Shown here: positions 34,033 to 43,377 of the stretch, one piece after another | Position numbering within the stretch: position 1 is the first letter of the stretch | How the letters are laid out: each line of letters starts with the position of its first letter | NCBI GenBank assembly: GCA_021307315.1 | Contig: JAJSPD010000086.1 | Coordinates: 120,937-184,936, forward strand | Direction: 5' to 3' | DNA: 64,000 nucleotides | Source: Bisporella sp. PMI_857 | Taxonomy: Eukaryota; Ascomycota; Leotiomycetes; Helotiales; Helotiaceae | The notes under the pieces: model-generated | What the model saw: the letters and a program-made list of their open reading frames with translations, nothing else | Databases searched by the model: none | What the model was told of the DNA's origin: nothing | Position numbers and translations under genes: made by a program

Positions 34033-34203
34033 CCAACTACTTTGCACGTGCTTTTGTAGCTTGCTGGACTTGCCATTTCTTTAAAGAAGCAAACGACAAC
34101 GGATAAAGACCCTTATCCGGGAGCTGAAAAAAGCCTTTGCGAGCTTCTGAATCTGCCAATTCGTTTCCGGGGATATTCGCGTGGCTAAGCACCTAACGGA
34201 TAT

Positions 34204-34548
34204 TGTGGGAACACCCGGGTTGCGGTAATTAGTTATGCTTTAACCTGAGGGCACGTGGCGCCGCAATCTCTGCGCAGTGCTATTATGCTCGTTGAGGTTA
34301 GTGGATAAGTCTTGATTGTTGGTTGATCTTCTTCTTCTTTTCTATTTTACGTCTTGGCGGGGGGCGCATAGCAAGTACTACATGGCCCCTGAGCTCCGAA
34401 ACCGAAGAAAGGACGCCAGAGGATAGGCCTCTGGTACGGTACAGACCTCAGCGTGAGCTGAAGGGGTAGATGGTTATATACAGGTACTAGCGTTGTGCCT
34501 AACTGCTAGCATAAAAAGCGGTGACATAGAAAATCTAAGCTTATAGAC
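34204..34548. repeat. Family-K LTR-like piece and LINE 3' UTR fragment
   Basis: 34204-34330 begins TGTGGGAACACCCGGGTTGC and matches 35128-35230 and, inverted, 12556-12680. From 34340 the sequence matches the LINE 3' UTR at 58740-58950 (TTTTACGTCTTGGCGGGGGG, then GCTCCGAAACCGAAG and GACGCCAGAGGATAGG). Confidence 0.65.
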
Positions 34549-34731
34549 TGTTGGAATGCATGTACATAGCTTCACGCGTTCCATATCGCAAGGATTGTGG
34601 GCCCTCTACCATCTATATAACTACCTGGCAATAGACCGTAGCTTAGGAGAATCAACGAATATCATAACCACACCAGCAAGAGCGTAGTCACAGCTACTAC
34701 GCCTTTTTGCTACGTGGTAGGTATTCCGACA
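34549..34731 (-). mobile_element. Solo LTR-like element, family G
   Basis: TGTTGGAATGCATG to GTATTCCGACA, 183 bp, with perfect target duplication TAGAC on both sides. It interrupts the LINE 3' UTR, which continues at 34732-34838. Confidence 0.9.
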
Positions 34732-34838
34732 TAGACAATCTAGAAAATACAGACGCCTTCCATTTGTGCGCTGCCCTCCTACTATCCGTGGCCACAACAA
34801 CGACAGCTTATTATTATGTATTAAAAATGTAAAAGAAC

Positions 34839-35019
34839 TGTTGGAATGCATGTACATAGTTTCACGCGTTCCATATCGCGAGGATTGTGGGTCTCCTATC
34901 ACATATATCTACCTGGCAATAGGCCGTAGCTTAGAATGAATCAACGAATATCATAACCACACCAGCAAGAGCGTAGTCACAGCTACTACACCTTTTGCTA
35001 CGTGGTAGGTATTCTGACA
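34839..35019 (-). mobile_element. Solo LTR-like element, family G
   Basis: A 181-bp copy of the 34549-34731 element with the same ends. Flanks are AGAAC and AGAAA, a near-perfect duplication. Confidence 0.85.
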
Positions 35020-35387
35020 AGAAACATCCGGTTATAAATCAAACAAAACAGTGGCCGATCCCTTAGAATCACCCTGATAAGTGTCGGATACCTATCACGT
35101 AGCAAAGACGTAGTAGCTATTGACTACTGTGGGAACACCCGGGTTGCAGTATTTACTTATGCTTTAACCTGAGGGCACGCACGCATGTGTTTCATTGCGC
35201 AATGCTTGTTGAGGTTCGTTGATTCTTTTTGCTTGTTGTAAGCTCCCGTTCTAAGGGTTGAGTAGGATCGAGGTCCCACGTTTCAGGTGCTAGTCACATG
35301 ATCATAACTACACACAAATGGCAACTAACAACTACGTTCTTGCTGGTGTGATAATGGTTCCTTGATTGTATGATGGCTCTAAGTTGG
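35020..35387. other. Repeat debris, no gene
   Basis: 35128-35230 is a further family-K piece (GTGGGAACACCCGGGTTGCA). 35075-35125 resembles the middle of family G (CACGTAGCAAAGACGTAGTA). Nothing coding is seen. Confidence 0.4.
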
Positions 35388-35729
35388 GATAAAAACTCAA
35401 GGCGAACAGGGATCTCGACCCGTAGATCTCAGGAAGAGGGACTCAAAGGCATGAACGACTGTCAATTGTTATAACTAAGAAAACAAGCTACAGATAGAAG
35501 AAGTGTTGCGGGAAATGCCATCACTGTACCATGCAACCAAAAGTGAATCCACTGATAGCAAACATGCTACAATGATACATATATACCCTTAATTCTCCGT
35601 GACAAGAAGGGAAGGAAAGCAGTGCTTTATATACAGGAGACTGACCAGGGGGGAGTGTAAGCGAAGCCCTGCAGCGTCAGGGGCTGGGCCCAAAGGGGCT
35701 TTAAGCGAGATGGGGCCAGGGCCGTGACA
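35388..35729 (-). mobile_element. Solo LTR, family A, with a 101-bp insertion
   Basis: Reverse family-A LTR: an altered left end, the CTCAAGGCGAACAGGGATC block and a GGCCGTGACA end. It is split at 35504-35604 by a smaller TG..CA element. Confidence 0.82.
35504..35604. mobile_element. 101-bp TG..CA insertion (family H)
   Basis: TGTTGCGGGAAATGCC to CTCCGTGACA, flanked by a perfect AGAAG duplication (35499-35503 and 35605-35609). It is very short for an LTR. No other copy is seen in the window. Confidence 0.85.
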
Positions 35730-35876
35730 GTCTCCTGTATATAAAGCACTGCTTTCCTTTCCTTTTTCTATCTGTAGCTTGTTTCTTAGTTATAACAATT
35801 GATAGTCGTTCACACCTTTGAGCCCTTCTCCCTGTGATCTACGGATCGAGATCCCTGTTCGCCTTGAGTTATTACA
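35730..35876 (+). mobile_element. 5'-truncated family-A LTR, head-to-head with its neighbour
   Basis: It starts abruptly within the family consensus (GTCTCCTGTATATAAAGCAC) and runs to GAGTTATTACA. It directly abuts the end of the reverse copy at 35729, producing an inverted LTR junction. Confidence 0.8.
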
Positions 35877-36059
35877 ACACACAAACAAAACGATTCATTC
35901 ACTCATCCATTATTAAGAATAATAAAAATCGCAAACAGTACAAATAAGATTTTGGAAAAGCCACTCAAAAGCATCTCGAAAGTCTCTTGGAGAGGTAAGA
36001 TCCTGCTTCCCGAGCTATCATCTATCTTTCGGGGCCATATATTAAGATTTTGTAATTAT

Positions 36060-37990
36060 GAAAGCAGCTTCACTACAGCAGCGTGCCCATTTTCAGCAGC
36101 ATACAACAACGGCGTCCAACCAAACCCGCTTTTGGTCTCTAGCTCAGCGCCTTTGTTGAGCAGTAGCTTTACTACAGCCTCGTGGCCCCCTCCAGCAGCC
36201 CACGACAAAGGTGTCCGACCAGACCTATCCTTAATTTCTAGCTCGGCGCTTTTGTCGAGCAGCAGCTTTACTGCAGCCTCGCGCCCATACTTTGCAGCAT
36301 ACCATAGCGGGGTCTGACCAAACTCGCTTTTGGTCTCTAGCTCAGCGCCTTTGTCAAGCAGTAGCTTCACTACAGCCTTGTGCCCCGCCCCAGCAGCACA
36401 CGACAACGGTGTCTGACCAAAATTATCCTTGATTTCTAGCTCGGCGCTTTTGTCAAGCAGCAGCTTTACTACAGCCTCATGCCCCTTCTTAGCAGCATAC
36501 AACAACGGCGTCCGACCAAACCCGCTTTTGGTCTCTAGCTCAGCGCCTTTGTCAAGCAGTAGCTTCACTACAGCCTTGTGCCCCGCCCCAGCAGCACACA
36601 ACAACGGCGTCTGACCAAAATTATCCTTGTTTTCTAGCTCGGCGCTCTTATCGAGCAGCAGTTTCACTACAGATTTGTGCCCCTTCTCAGCAGTATACCA
36701 CAGTGCCGTCCGACCAGACCTATCCTTGATTTCTAGCTCGGCGCCTTTGTCGAGCAGCAGCTTTACTACAGTTTCGTGCCCATTCTCAGCAGCATACAAC
36801 AGCGGCGTCCGACCAAACTCATTTTTAGTCTCTAGCTCAGCGCCTTTGTTGAGCAGCAGCTCTACTACTGGCTCGTGCCCCTTCTCAGCAGCATACGACA
36901 GCGGCGTCCGACCAAACTTACTCTCAGTTTCTAGCTCGGCGCGCTTTTCAAGCAGCAGCTCTACTACAGATTTGTGCCCACTCTCAGCAGCATACAACAG
37001 CGGCGTCCGACCAAACTCATTTTTGGTTTCTGGCTCGGCACCTTTGTTAAGCAGTAGCTTTACTACAGCCTTGTGCCCGTTCTCAGCAGCATACAACAGC
37101 GGCGTCCGACCAAACTCACTTTTGGTTTCTAGCTCAGCGCCTTTGTTGAGCAGTAGCTTTACTACAGCTTTGTGCCCATTCTCAGCAGCATACAACAGCG
37201 GCGTCCGACCAAACTCATTTTTGGTTTCTAGCTCAGCGCCTTTGTTGAGCAGCAGCTCTACTACTGCCTCGTGCCCCTTCTCAGCAGCATGCGACAGCGG
37301 CGTCCGACCAAACTCACTCTCGGTTTCTAGCTCGGCGCTCTTATCAAGCAGCAGCTTTACTACAGCTTCGTGCCCATGCACAGCAGCATACCACAGCGGC
37401 GTCCGATCAGACTTATCCTTGTTTTCTAGCTCGGCGCTTTTATCGAGCAGCAGCTTTACTACAGCTTTGTGCCCATTCTCAGCAGCATACGACAGCGGCG
37501 TCCGGCCAAACTCGCTTTTGGTTTCTAGCTCGGCGCCTTTATCGAGCAGCAGCTTTACTACTGCCTCGTGCCCATGTCCAGCAGCATACGACAGCGGTGT
37601 CTGGCCAGACTTATCCTTGGCCTCCAGCTGGCGACGTCTAACCTGATTATTATTTATTTTTGACTTAACTTTGTTGCCCTTTGTAGGCAGCAGCCGTTGC
37701 CATGCAGCTTGCGATAGCGGCTTCCGATCTCCGATTTCTTTTTCATTTTTCTCAAGCAGAGCGGCCTTGGCAAGCAAAAGGCGCACAATCGCCTCATGAC
37801 CAGTCCCAGCAGCCCAGGACAGTGGCGTCCGACCATTCTCATCTGTAGACTCGAGTGCGACCCCTTTCTCGAGCAGCAGCTTTACTACTGCCTCTTGCCC
37901 ACCTTCTGCCGCCCAGGAAAGTGGCGTCCGTAAATCATCCGTTAAATTTGATTCAGTACTGTCTTCATTTAAAAGATGCTCGACAACTGT
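36060..37990 (-). repeat. Tandem ankyrin-coding array, 33-codon units
   Basis: About 16 near-identical units of 99 bp (RTPLLYAAENGHKAVVKLLL, then DKGAELETKSEFG), with a few diverged units at the N-terminal side and a partial last unit. Variable positions are the L/S/W before YAA, the E/V/K/G pair before GH, and the K/E, S/N and F/S/R choices in the loop. Confidence 0.92.
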
Positions 37991-38297
37991 TACAAGTCCT
38001 CGCAGCGCAGCATACGACAAAAGCGTTTTTTTGCTACTCGCTTTTTCTAATACAGCTATATGCTGAAGCCATACCCCTTTAAGTGTACTGGAGTAGCTTA
38101 TTTCCACGACCTCTGTAAGGCATCTCCTCTCACGAAGTAAAAGAACCCGCTTCTTAATCGCAACGTCAACGTGTTGCCCATTATTTAACACTTTGACAAT
38201 TCGATCTTGATCGTTTTGCTCATTTCCGGGGGCAACATGATCCTGAATATTTTGTAAGTCTAATTCTACACTCGTAGATATATCTGCTGAAAGAGAT

Positions 38298-38479
38298 TGT
38301 CGGAATACCTACCACGTAGCAAAAGGCGTAGTAGCTGTGACTACGCTCTTGCTGGTGTGGTTATGATATTCGTTGATTCTCCTAAGCTACGGTCTATTGC
38401 CAGGTAGTTATATAGATGGTAGAGGGCCCACAATCCTTGCGATATGGAACGCGTGAAGCTATGTACATGCATTCCAACA
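38298..38479 (+). mobile_element. Family-G element inserted in the HET-ankyrin gene
   Basis: TGTCGGAATACCTACC to GCATTCCAACA, 182 bp, with perfect GAGAT duplication at 38293-38297 and 38480-38484. Same family as 34549-34731 and 34839-35019, inverted. Ends are 9-bp imperfect inverted repeats. Confidence 0.93.
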
Positions 38480-39818
38480 GAGATCTTCCGTATTTTTTCA
38501 ACAATATTTGGAAAAAGTTGCTATCTTTGCACACAACCAACAGTCGACCAAGTATTCCATCAGGAATGCCTTCTATATTCATAATTATAAGCCCGTCAGA
38601 AAACTCGCAATTAGAGTCGAAATTAACGATGCGTGAAGTGACCTCCTGTCCATCTATTCCTGCCAGCTTGACAACACATTTTTCTATGTTTTCCCATTTT
38701 CTGTTGCGACTTGGATGCCATTGCCGGATATATAAGCTCTTCAGAGGATATTGTGATAAATTGATGTCTTCCAGGTCGATAAGTTGAAGCTTTGTGCTTT
38801 GCTCCTTTACAAAATCTTTATTTGTTTGGAAGATATCTTTTAAGCGAAAAGCGAATCGCATTCTTTCTCTCCCTAGCTCTGTACATTGAAGAATAGCAAG
38901 CCCTTGGCCTTGTTGACCATTATTGATAAAACGAAGCGACATATGAATTCCTCTGCTACTTAGTGTTGAAGGACTGCTTGTGGCATAAGCACGACTAACT
39001 GGGATAATATTGCCAGAGTCAGCGAACGCGGCAGGCGAATTTGCGAGAATCCCTTTATGATCCTCTGCCGATGCCCAGGCAAAAAGACTGTGATCATCAG
39101 AAACCCTCATAATCTCCTCCTGAAGTCTAATGAACGCTCTTTCTCCTTCTCCGTATAGCATCGGCATATATATGCCAAATAAGCCCATCAAACAATAGGC
39201 AAGATCCTCTGTCCTTGTTGTTTCTCTTTTTGAAGCCCATGACATTCTTTGAGCTATACTGGCGTTTCTTAAATCATCTCCTAAAAGGAAACTGCCCGGA
39301 ATTCCGGTAATCTCAGATATATCTCGCTGTAAATCTGACTTAGTACCAATTTCTTGCCATTGCTTGTCCAGAAACATTACTGATAATGGCGCAATAAGCT
39401 CTTGAAGGGTCCATCCTCGAGTAAACCATTTGCTTTCCCGGAACTCAGGACCTGTGACACCAGTTACTCGATTAACAGAATTTTGTGACACGTCTGCAAG
39501 ATATGCATAGCATTCTTCGGCTTCTTGGTACCAACGATACATAGAATTAAGTGCTTCGGAAAGTTCTGCACTACTTGTTTTATCAATGCAGCAAGTGTCG
39601 ATCCAAATATATTCGAATTTGTTTGCTGCAGCTATAAAGCAGGCTTTGGAGACTTTTTCGTAACCTAGTAGTTTCATCGCATTATTCGTCTTGAAGTCTT
39701 TGATATCCTGTAGTGTAACTTCTTCTTTCCCCCACGTGTGCGAAAGAATCGCGTAGTGTGGTACTTTTTTGCCTCCAAATTCTTGAAGCTCGAGCTTTTT
39801 TGTATGGAGGAGACGCAT

Positions 39819-40329
39819 GGTTACAACACAAAAGGCGAAAAGGCGAGGTAAAACTCTCTGTTTCGTCACAGAAGAGCTCTGGCAGGTAAACTGGGATGGT
39901 AATGCTAATTGACATATAAGAGATTTGAGGTTGTAATGGCACAGCCTCGCGATGCGTCTAGCAAGCTAATGCGGCAGGCAGCAGCCCTCCAAAACGCCAC
40001 ATGACAACACGAAAAGAACAATCTAGTCTCCTCGTGCTTTTCATCCAGGAATACTTGTCCCGCAATGTACAACGTATTCCCGTACTTACAGCGCGAGCTC
40101 GTTGCGTCACCAAACTGCGCATCGGTATCGACAAGTTTACGCACACGTGATATCATGTGATTCGGCTGCTCGAGTACATAATCATGATTTGAATTCAACT
40201 CTCTACTTTGCCTTGCACCACCACTCTCGTCTTTGAAGAATCTAGAGTTTAATCGAACATTTTCACTTACTTCCCTCAGCCTCCTTGGACTACCGGCATG
40301 CCGGGAGGGCCAGGGGCCTCTTTCTTTTC
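39819..40329. other. Upstream region of the HET-ankyrin gene
   Basis: Only short ORFs without motifs; the expected site of its promoter. Confidence 0.3.
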
Positions 40330-41010
40330 AACATGGCCTCACCACAGTCTCTAAAAAAGCCGAACACTGCACTTTAGAAGCCTAAAGCCTTTTCCAAGGC
40401 ATTTCTCGAGCTTTTGACCACGAAATCAAGGCGGTTAAGCAGAAAAAGCTCTTTCCACCTCTTGAGAAAGCTTTGACCCGTTTCTGCGAAAACATTTTTG
40501 CTGTGGCGCAGGCTCACTTCCACGGCCACATATGCGACTCCGGGTCTCCTTTAGGGCTACACTCTAAGCCCCGCCAAAAAGCACACCTGTAACAACTCAA
40601 GCTGAACAGGGATCTCGATCCGTAGATCCAGGTGGAAGGACTCAAAGGTGTGAACAACTATCAATTGCTATAACTAAGAGAACAAGCTACAGACAGAAGA
40701 AGGGAAGGAAAGCAGCGCTCTATATACAGGAAGCTGGCCGGAGGCCAGTATAAGCGAGCTTTAGGATGTCCGGTGCGTCCGAGCTATGGGGTGTCCGGTG
40801 CTGAGCTCCGTCTAAAGAGTCAGGGCCGTGACAACACCAACGAGTACACTTAACAGCCCGGGAAGTGTACCAGACCTGCCTTCTAGCAAAAACACTCTAC
40901 GTACGTTAGCGTTGCAAAGCGGCTGACACTTCCTCAACAATTCCTCGAAAGTCATCAAAACTTTCCCCAAAACAAGAACCGTGAAAAGACAGCCGACTTT
41001 TTACCGGGGT
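40330..41010 (+). mobile_element. LINE ORF1 remnant, split by a solo LTR
   Basis: Plus-strand fragments read as the N-terminal part of a Tad-type ORF1: MASPQSLKKP, EKALTRFCENIFAVAQAHF, HGHICDSGSPLGLHSKP, and after the LTR a YVSVAKRL segment that resembles the TYASVA motif of such proteins. Stops and a frame change are present. The identification rests on overall texture and on LINE pieces nearby. Confidence 0.5.
40588..40833 (-). mobile_element. Solo LTR, family A
   Basis: TGTAACAACTCAAG to GGGCCGTGACA, 246 bp, with a perfect 5-bp duplication ACACC on both sides (40583-40587, 40834-40838). It interrupts the LINE ORF1 remnant. Confidence 0.93.
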
Positions 41011-41061
41011 ACGTACAGGCCGTGTGGCCGTATACTGGCAGTATTTTCAAAATATTGTACA

Positions 41062-41255
41062 TGTTGGTATTGGTGTCTTACCTTCCACGGGGCGAAAGGC
41101 GTAGCTCTATATAATAGGCCACGCTCTTGCTCTTGATGGATATGGTAATTGTTGCTGTTGTATTAGGTTCTACTCTAGATTCTACAAAATGGGGGTTGTG
41201 CGGACCACGTGACCTGGTGGGTCGTATGTGGATCCGTAAACCCCTACTTCCTACA
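41062..41255 (+). mobile_element. Solo LTR-like element, family E
   Basis: TGTTGGTATTGGTG to CTACTTCCTACA, 194 bp, with perfect duplication GTACA on both sides. Further copies are at 58012-58197 and, inverted, 58359-58733. Confidence 0.92.
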
Positions 41256-41895
41256 GTACAGAATACACCAAAAAATATCTCTGTAAAATTTTCTCTTGGC
41301 GTTTATGCAGTACACCCATTAGGGTATGCCCGAGCTTTTGTACGGCCGTACGTACTACTGGCTACAATGGCGTCAAGCCGTCGAATTCGAACTGTCGCGC
41401 GCCGAGCTATTTCGTCAAGCTTAAGTTCGGGGGGTGCTGGTCCTGATTCTCGGTATAGGATTGGGACCGGAGTTGTTTTGAAGACCGGGAGGATAGCTCT
41501 GGCTGCGGCTAGAGTGGTAGTTTCAAGCTTTGTAAGTAGGCCATCTATTCGATTCGAAGTGTAGCCGTTGTGTGACTGCCTTTTGCGGCCTGGCCCCCAT
41601 GTTTCTGCTGCGAAGTACGCTACTGGCAGCACGCACGCTGTTACAACTTGTCGTGTAAGCATAGAAGATACTTCACGGAGCGTTTTGCCGAGTAACGAAA
41701 AGGCACTAACTGTTTTCAGAGCTTTGGATGCTTGTGCAAAAGCATGGTACTTGAAAGTTAGTTTCTTGTCGAAAAGGACCCCGAGCTATTTTAAGTAGGG
41801 GCATTCGGTGCTTTCCGATACTACAAGAGATCCGGCTGTTACAGATGGTAACTTCTTTTTGTCCGCGTGCCCGTGGGAGAAGTGTAAAAGCTCTG
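41256..41895 (-). mobile_element. LINE ORF2 fragment (thumb to linker region)
   Basis: The minus strand reads GVLFDKKLTFKYHAFAQASK, VTACVLPVAYFAAETW, ARAILPVFKTTPVPILYRES and related segments that parallel 60640-60330 of the better-preserved copy (GVIFDRKLQFRAHAF, ARAILPVYRTTPLPILHRKA). It has a stop near 41798 and lacks the polymerase core and RNase H. Confidence 0.78.
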
Positions 41896-42136
41896 ATTGT
41901 CACGGTCCTCAATATCGCACCAGACGCCCATTGGCTCGCTTACCAGCTCGCCTATGGCGGTCACGTGGTCATGGTCTTTATGTTAGGGATGCCACAGCAA
42001 CAGCTACACCTTTCCTGGAACAGCTACACCTTTCCGAGAGATCTTTTGGAACTTTTGAACTTGAGATCTCTATTCTAGAATACCGAGGTTGAAGTAGAGG
42101 GTACCTGAAGCGGTAGCGGTGTGGAGGAAATACAAC

Positions 42137-43377
42137 ATGGAAGGCGCCGGCTTAACGCGTCAGTCGAGCCGGGAACGCGTCCAAACGACAAGAGCATTAG
42201 AATGGAACTTGAGAAGATCTAGAGCGGTGTCAAGTGGAGCAGATGACACAATCGAAGTAATAGAAGAAGCTCCGGTGGTAGCGCAAACGAGACGAACCGC
42301 GACCAGCTCGCATCCTAAAGAGCAAACAGTGGCAACAAAAGTCAAAGCTCTCGCCGCGAAGACAGGAGAACACCCGGCAGCAGCGACAGCGTTCCCAAAT
42401 CAGTTGGGACAAGAAAAAGCAAATCCAAGAACAAGCATACAAATCCAAGCCCTTACTGACTTAGTCAAATCGTTGCTGAAGGCAGTGGAAGAACAGAAAA
42501 GGGATCACGTGATCCAGATCAACACTTTGACGGAGACTTTTACTGAGCAAATTGAAGCACTGAAAACGGAGGTTACAAACATGACTGCGAAGATTCACAT
42601 GCAACTAACTCAAACACTACCCAGCTCATTTTTGTCGTACGCAGAAGCCGCTCGAACGCTACCGGACAACAACTTGAAGAAAGAGACAAAAGCAAAGTAC
42701 AACCTGGAGCAATTCGGAAAGCTATTGAAGAAGAAATCCGCACAAAGGAAAAACAAGCAAATTGGCGCTGCGCTGCGGTAATCAGAGACGCCAGGAACAC
42801 GGAACGCATCAAAATTATATGCAGAAACGAAGCCGAACTTCAACAGGTCAAACAAGCGGCCCAGAAAACGGCGGCAGAAGGTGTTCGAGTACTGCGAGAC
42901 CAACTGTACCCTGTTAAAGTAGACAACGTCAACCGAACAGCTATACTCGATCAAGATGGAAAAGTATTACTTGGAGCCGCCGAAGCCCTCGAGAAAGAAA
43001 ACGGTATCTATATAGCCAAAATCGGATGGCTTAGTAAAAAAGACACAGGCAAAGTTTATGGTTCAATGGTAGTCTATGTCACAAAAGGGAGCGAGGCAGC
43101 ACAGCTGCTACAAAACCAATATTTCCATGTGGCAGGAGAGTCAGCGTACACTAGGGTTTTTGAACCGCGACAAGGAACACAAAAATGCTATAAATGCCAG
43201 GAAACAGGGCACAAAGCATACTCGTGCACGAAACCGCAAGTCTGTGCTAAATGTGCTCAAGTAGGACACTATCATAGCGAATGCCAAGCAGCAATACCAA
43301 AATGTGGCACATGCGGAGGACCACACGAATCGTTCAGCAGGAACTGTAGGACACGCCACAGTTCTGAAGATGTGTAA
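42137..43377 (+). pseudogene. LINE ORF1 with three CCHC zinc knuckles, frameshifted
   Basis: ATG at 42137 opens a basic N-terminal region and coiled-coil-like segment (VKSLLKAVEEQKRDHVIQIN, LTETFTEQIEALK). Around 42700 the frame shifts; the continuing frame carries a central RNA-binding-like domain and three knuckles near the C-terminus: CYKCQETGHKAYSC, CAKCAQVGHYHSEC and CGTCGGPHESFSRNC. It stops at 43375-43377. This is the gag-like ORF1 of a fungal LINE. A duplicated CAGCTACACCTTTCC lies upstream in the probable 5' UTR at about 42000-42035. Confidence 0.8.

Larger units (their letters stand above)
32590..34203 (-). mobile_element. LINE copy (Tad-like), 3' part, split by three LTR-like insertions
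   Basis: Read on the minus strand, 34203-34033 encodes the end of RNase H (HANIPGNELADSEARKG). 33714-33348 encodes the C-terminal zinc region, with frame damage. 32887-32590 is the 3' UTR, matching 57536-57840 (TTTAACGTCTAACTA, ACGCTAGGAGTAAACTCCTAG). Three elements interrupt it at 33715-34032, 33159-33347 and 32888-33148. The ORF contains several stops. Confidence 0.75.
36056..39818 (-). pseudogene. HET - ankyrin protein gene, disrupted by a solo LTR
   Basis: ATG at 39818 (MRLLHTKKLELQEF) opens a HET domain: YAILSHTWGKEEVTL, YIWIDTCCIDK, WFTRGWTLQELIAP, EDLAYCLMGLFGIYMPMLYG. A further 230 residues or so follow to about 38480. There a 182-bp element (38298-38479) interrupts the frame and adds a stop at 38394. 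Beyond it the same frame, counted without the insert and one GAGAT copy, runs on through a charged linker into 20 ankyrin repeats ending at a stop at 36056. No intron is needed. The protein has no NACHT or NB-ARC domain between HET and the repeats. Without the insert it would be just under 1,200 residues. As it stands, transcripts would make a truncated HET protein. The rest of both halves looks undamaged, so the insertion appears recent. Confidence 0.87.

Noticed and set aside
36429..37646. Plus-strand ORFs (339 codons and shorter) opposite the HET-ankyrin array
   Set aside because: Same repeat artefact: Ser-rich, low-complexity translations with no domain.
38394..38470. C-terminal tail of the HET ORF as a real protein end (LECMYIASRVPYRKD)
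   Set aside because: This sequence is encoded by the inserted family-G element; the same bases occur in its other copies at 34549 and 34839.
41127..41564. 145-codon plus ORF as a gene
   Set aside because: The first half is the family-E element and the second half is the antisense of a LINE ORF2 fragment.
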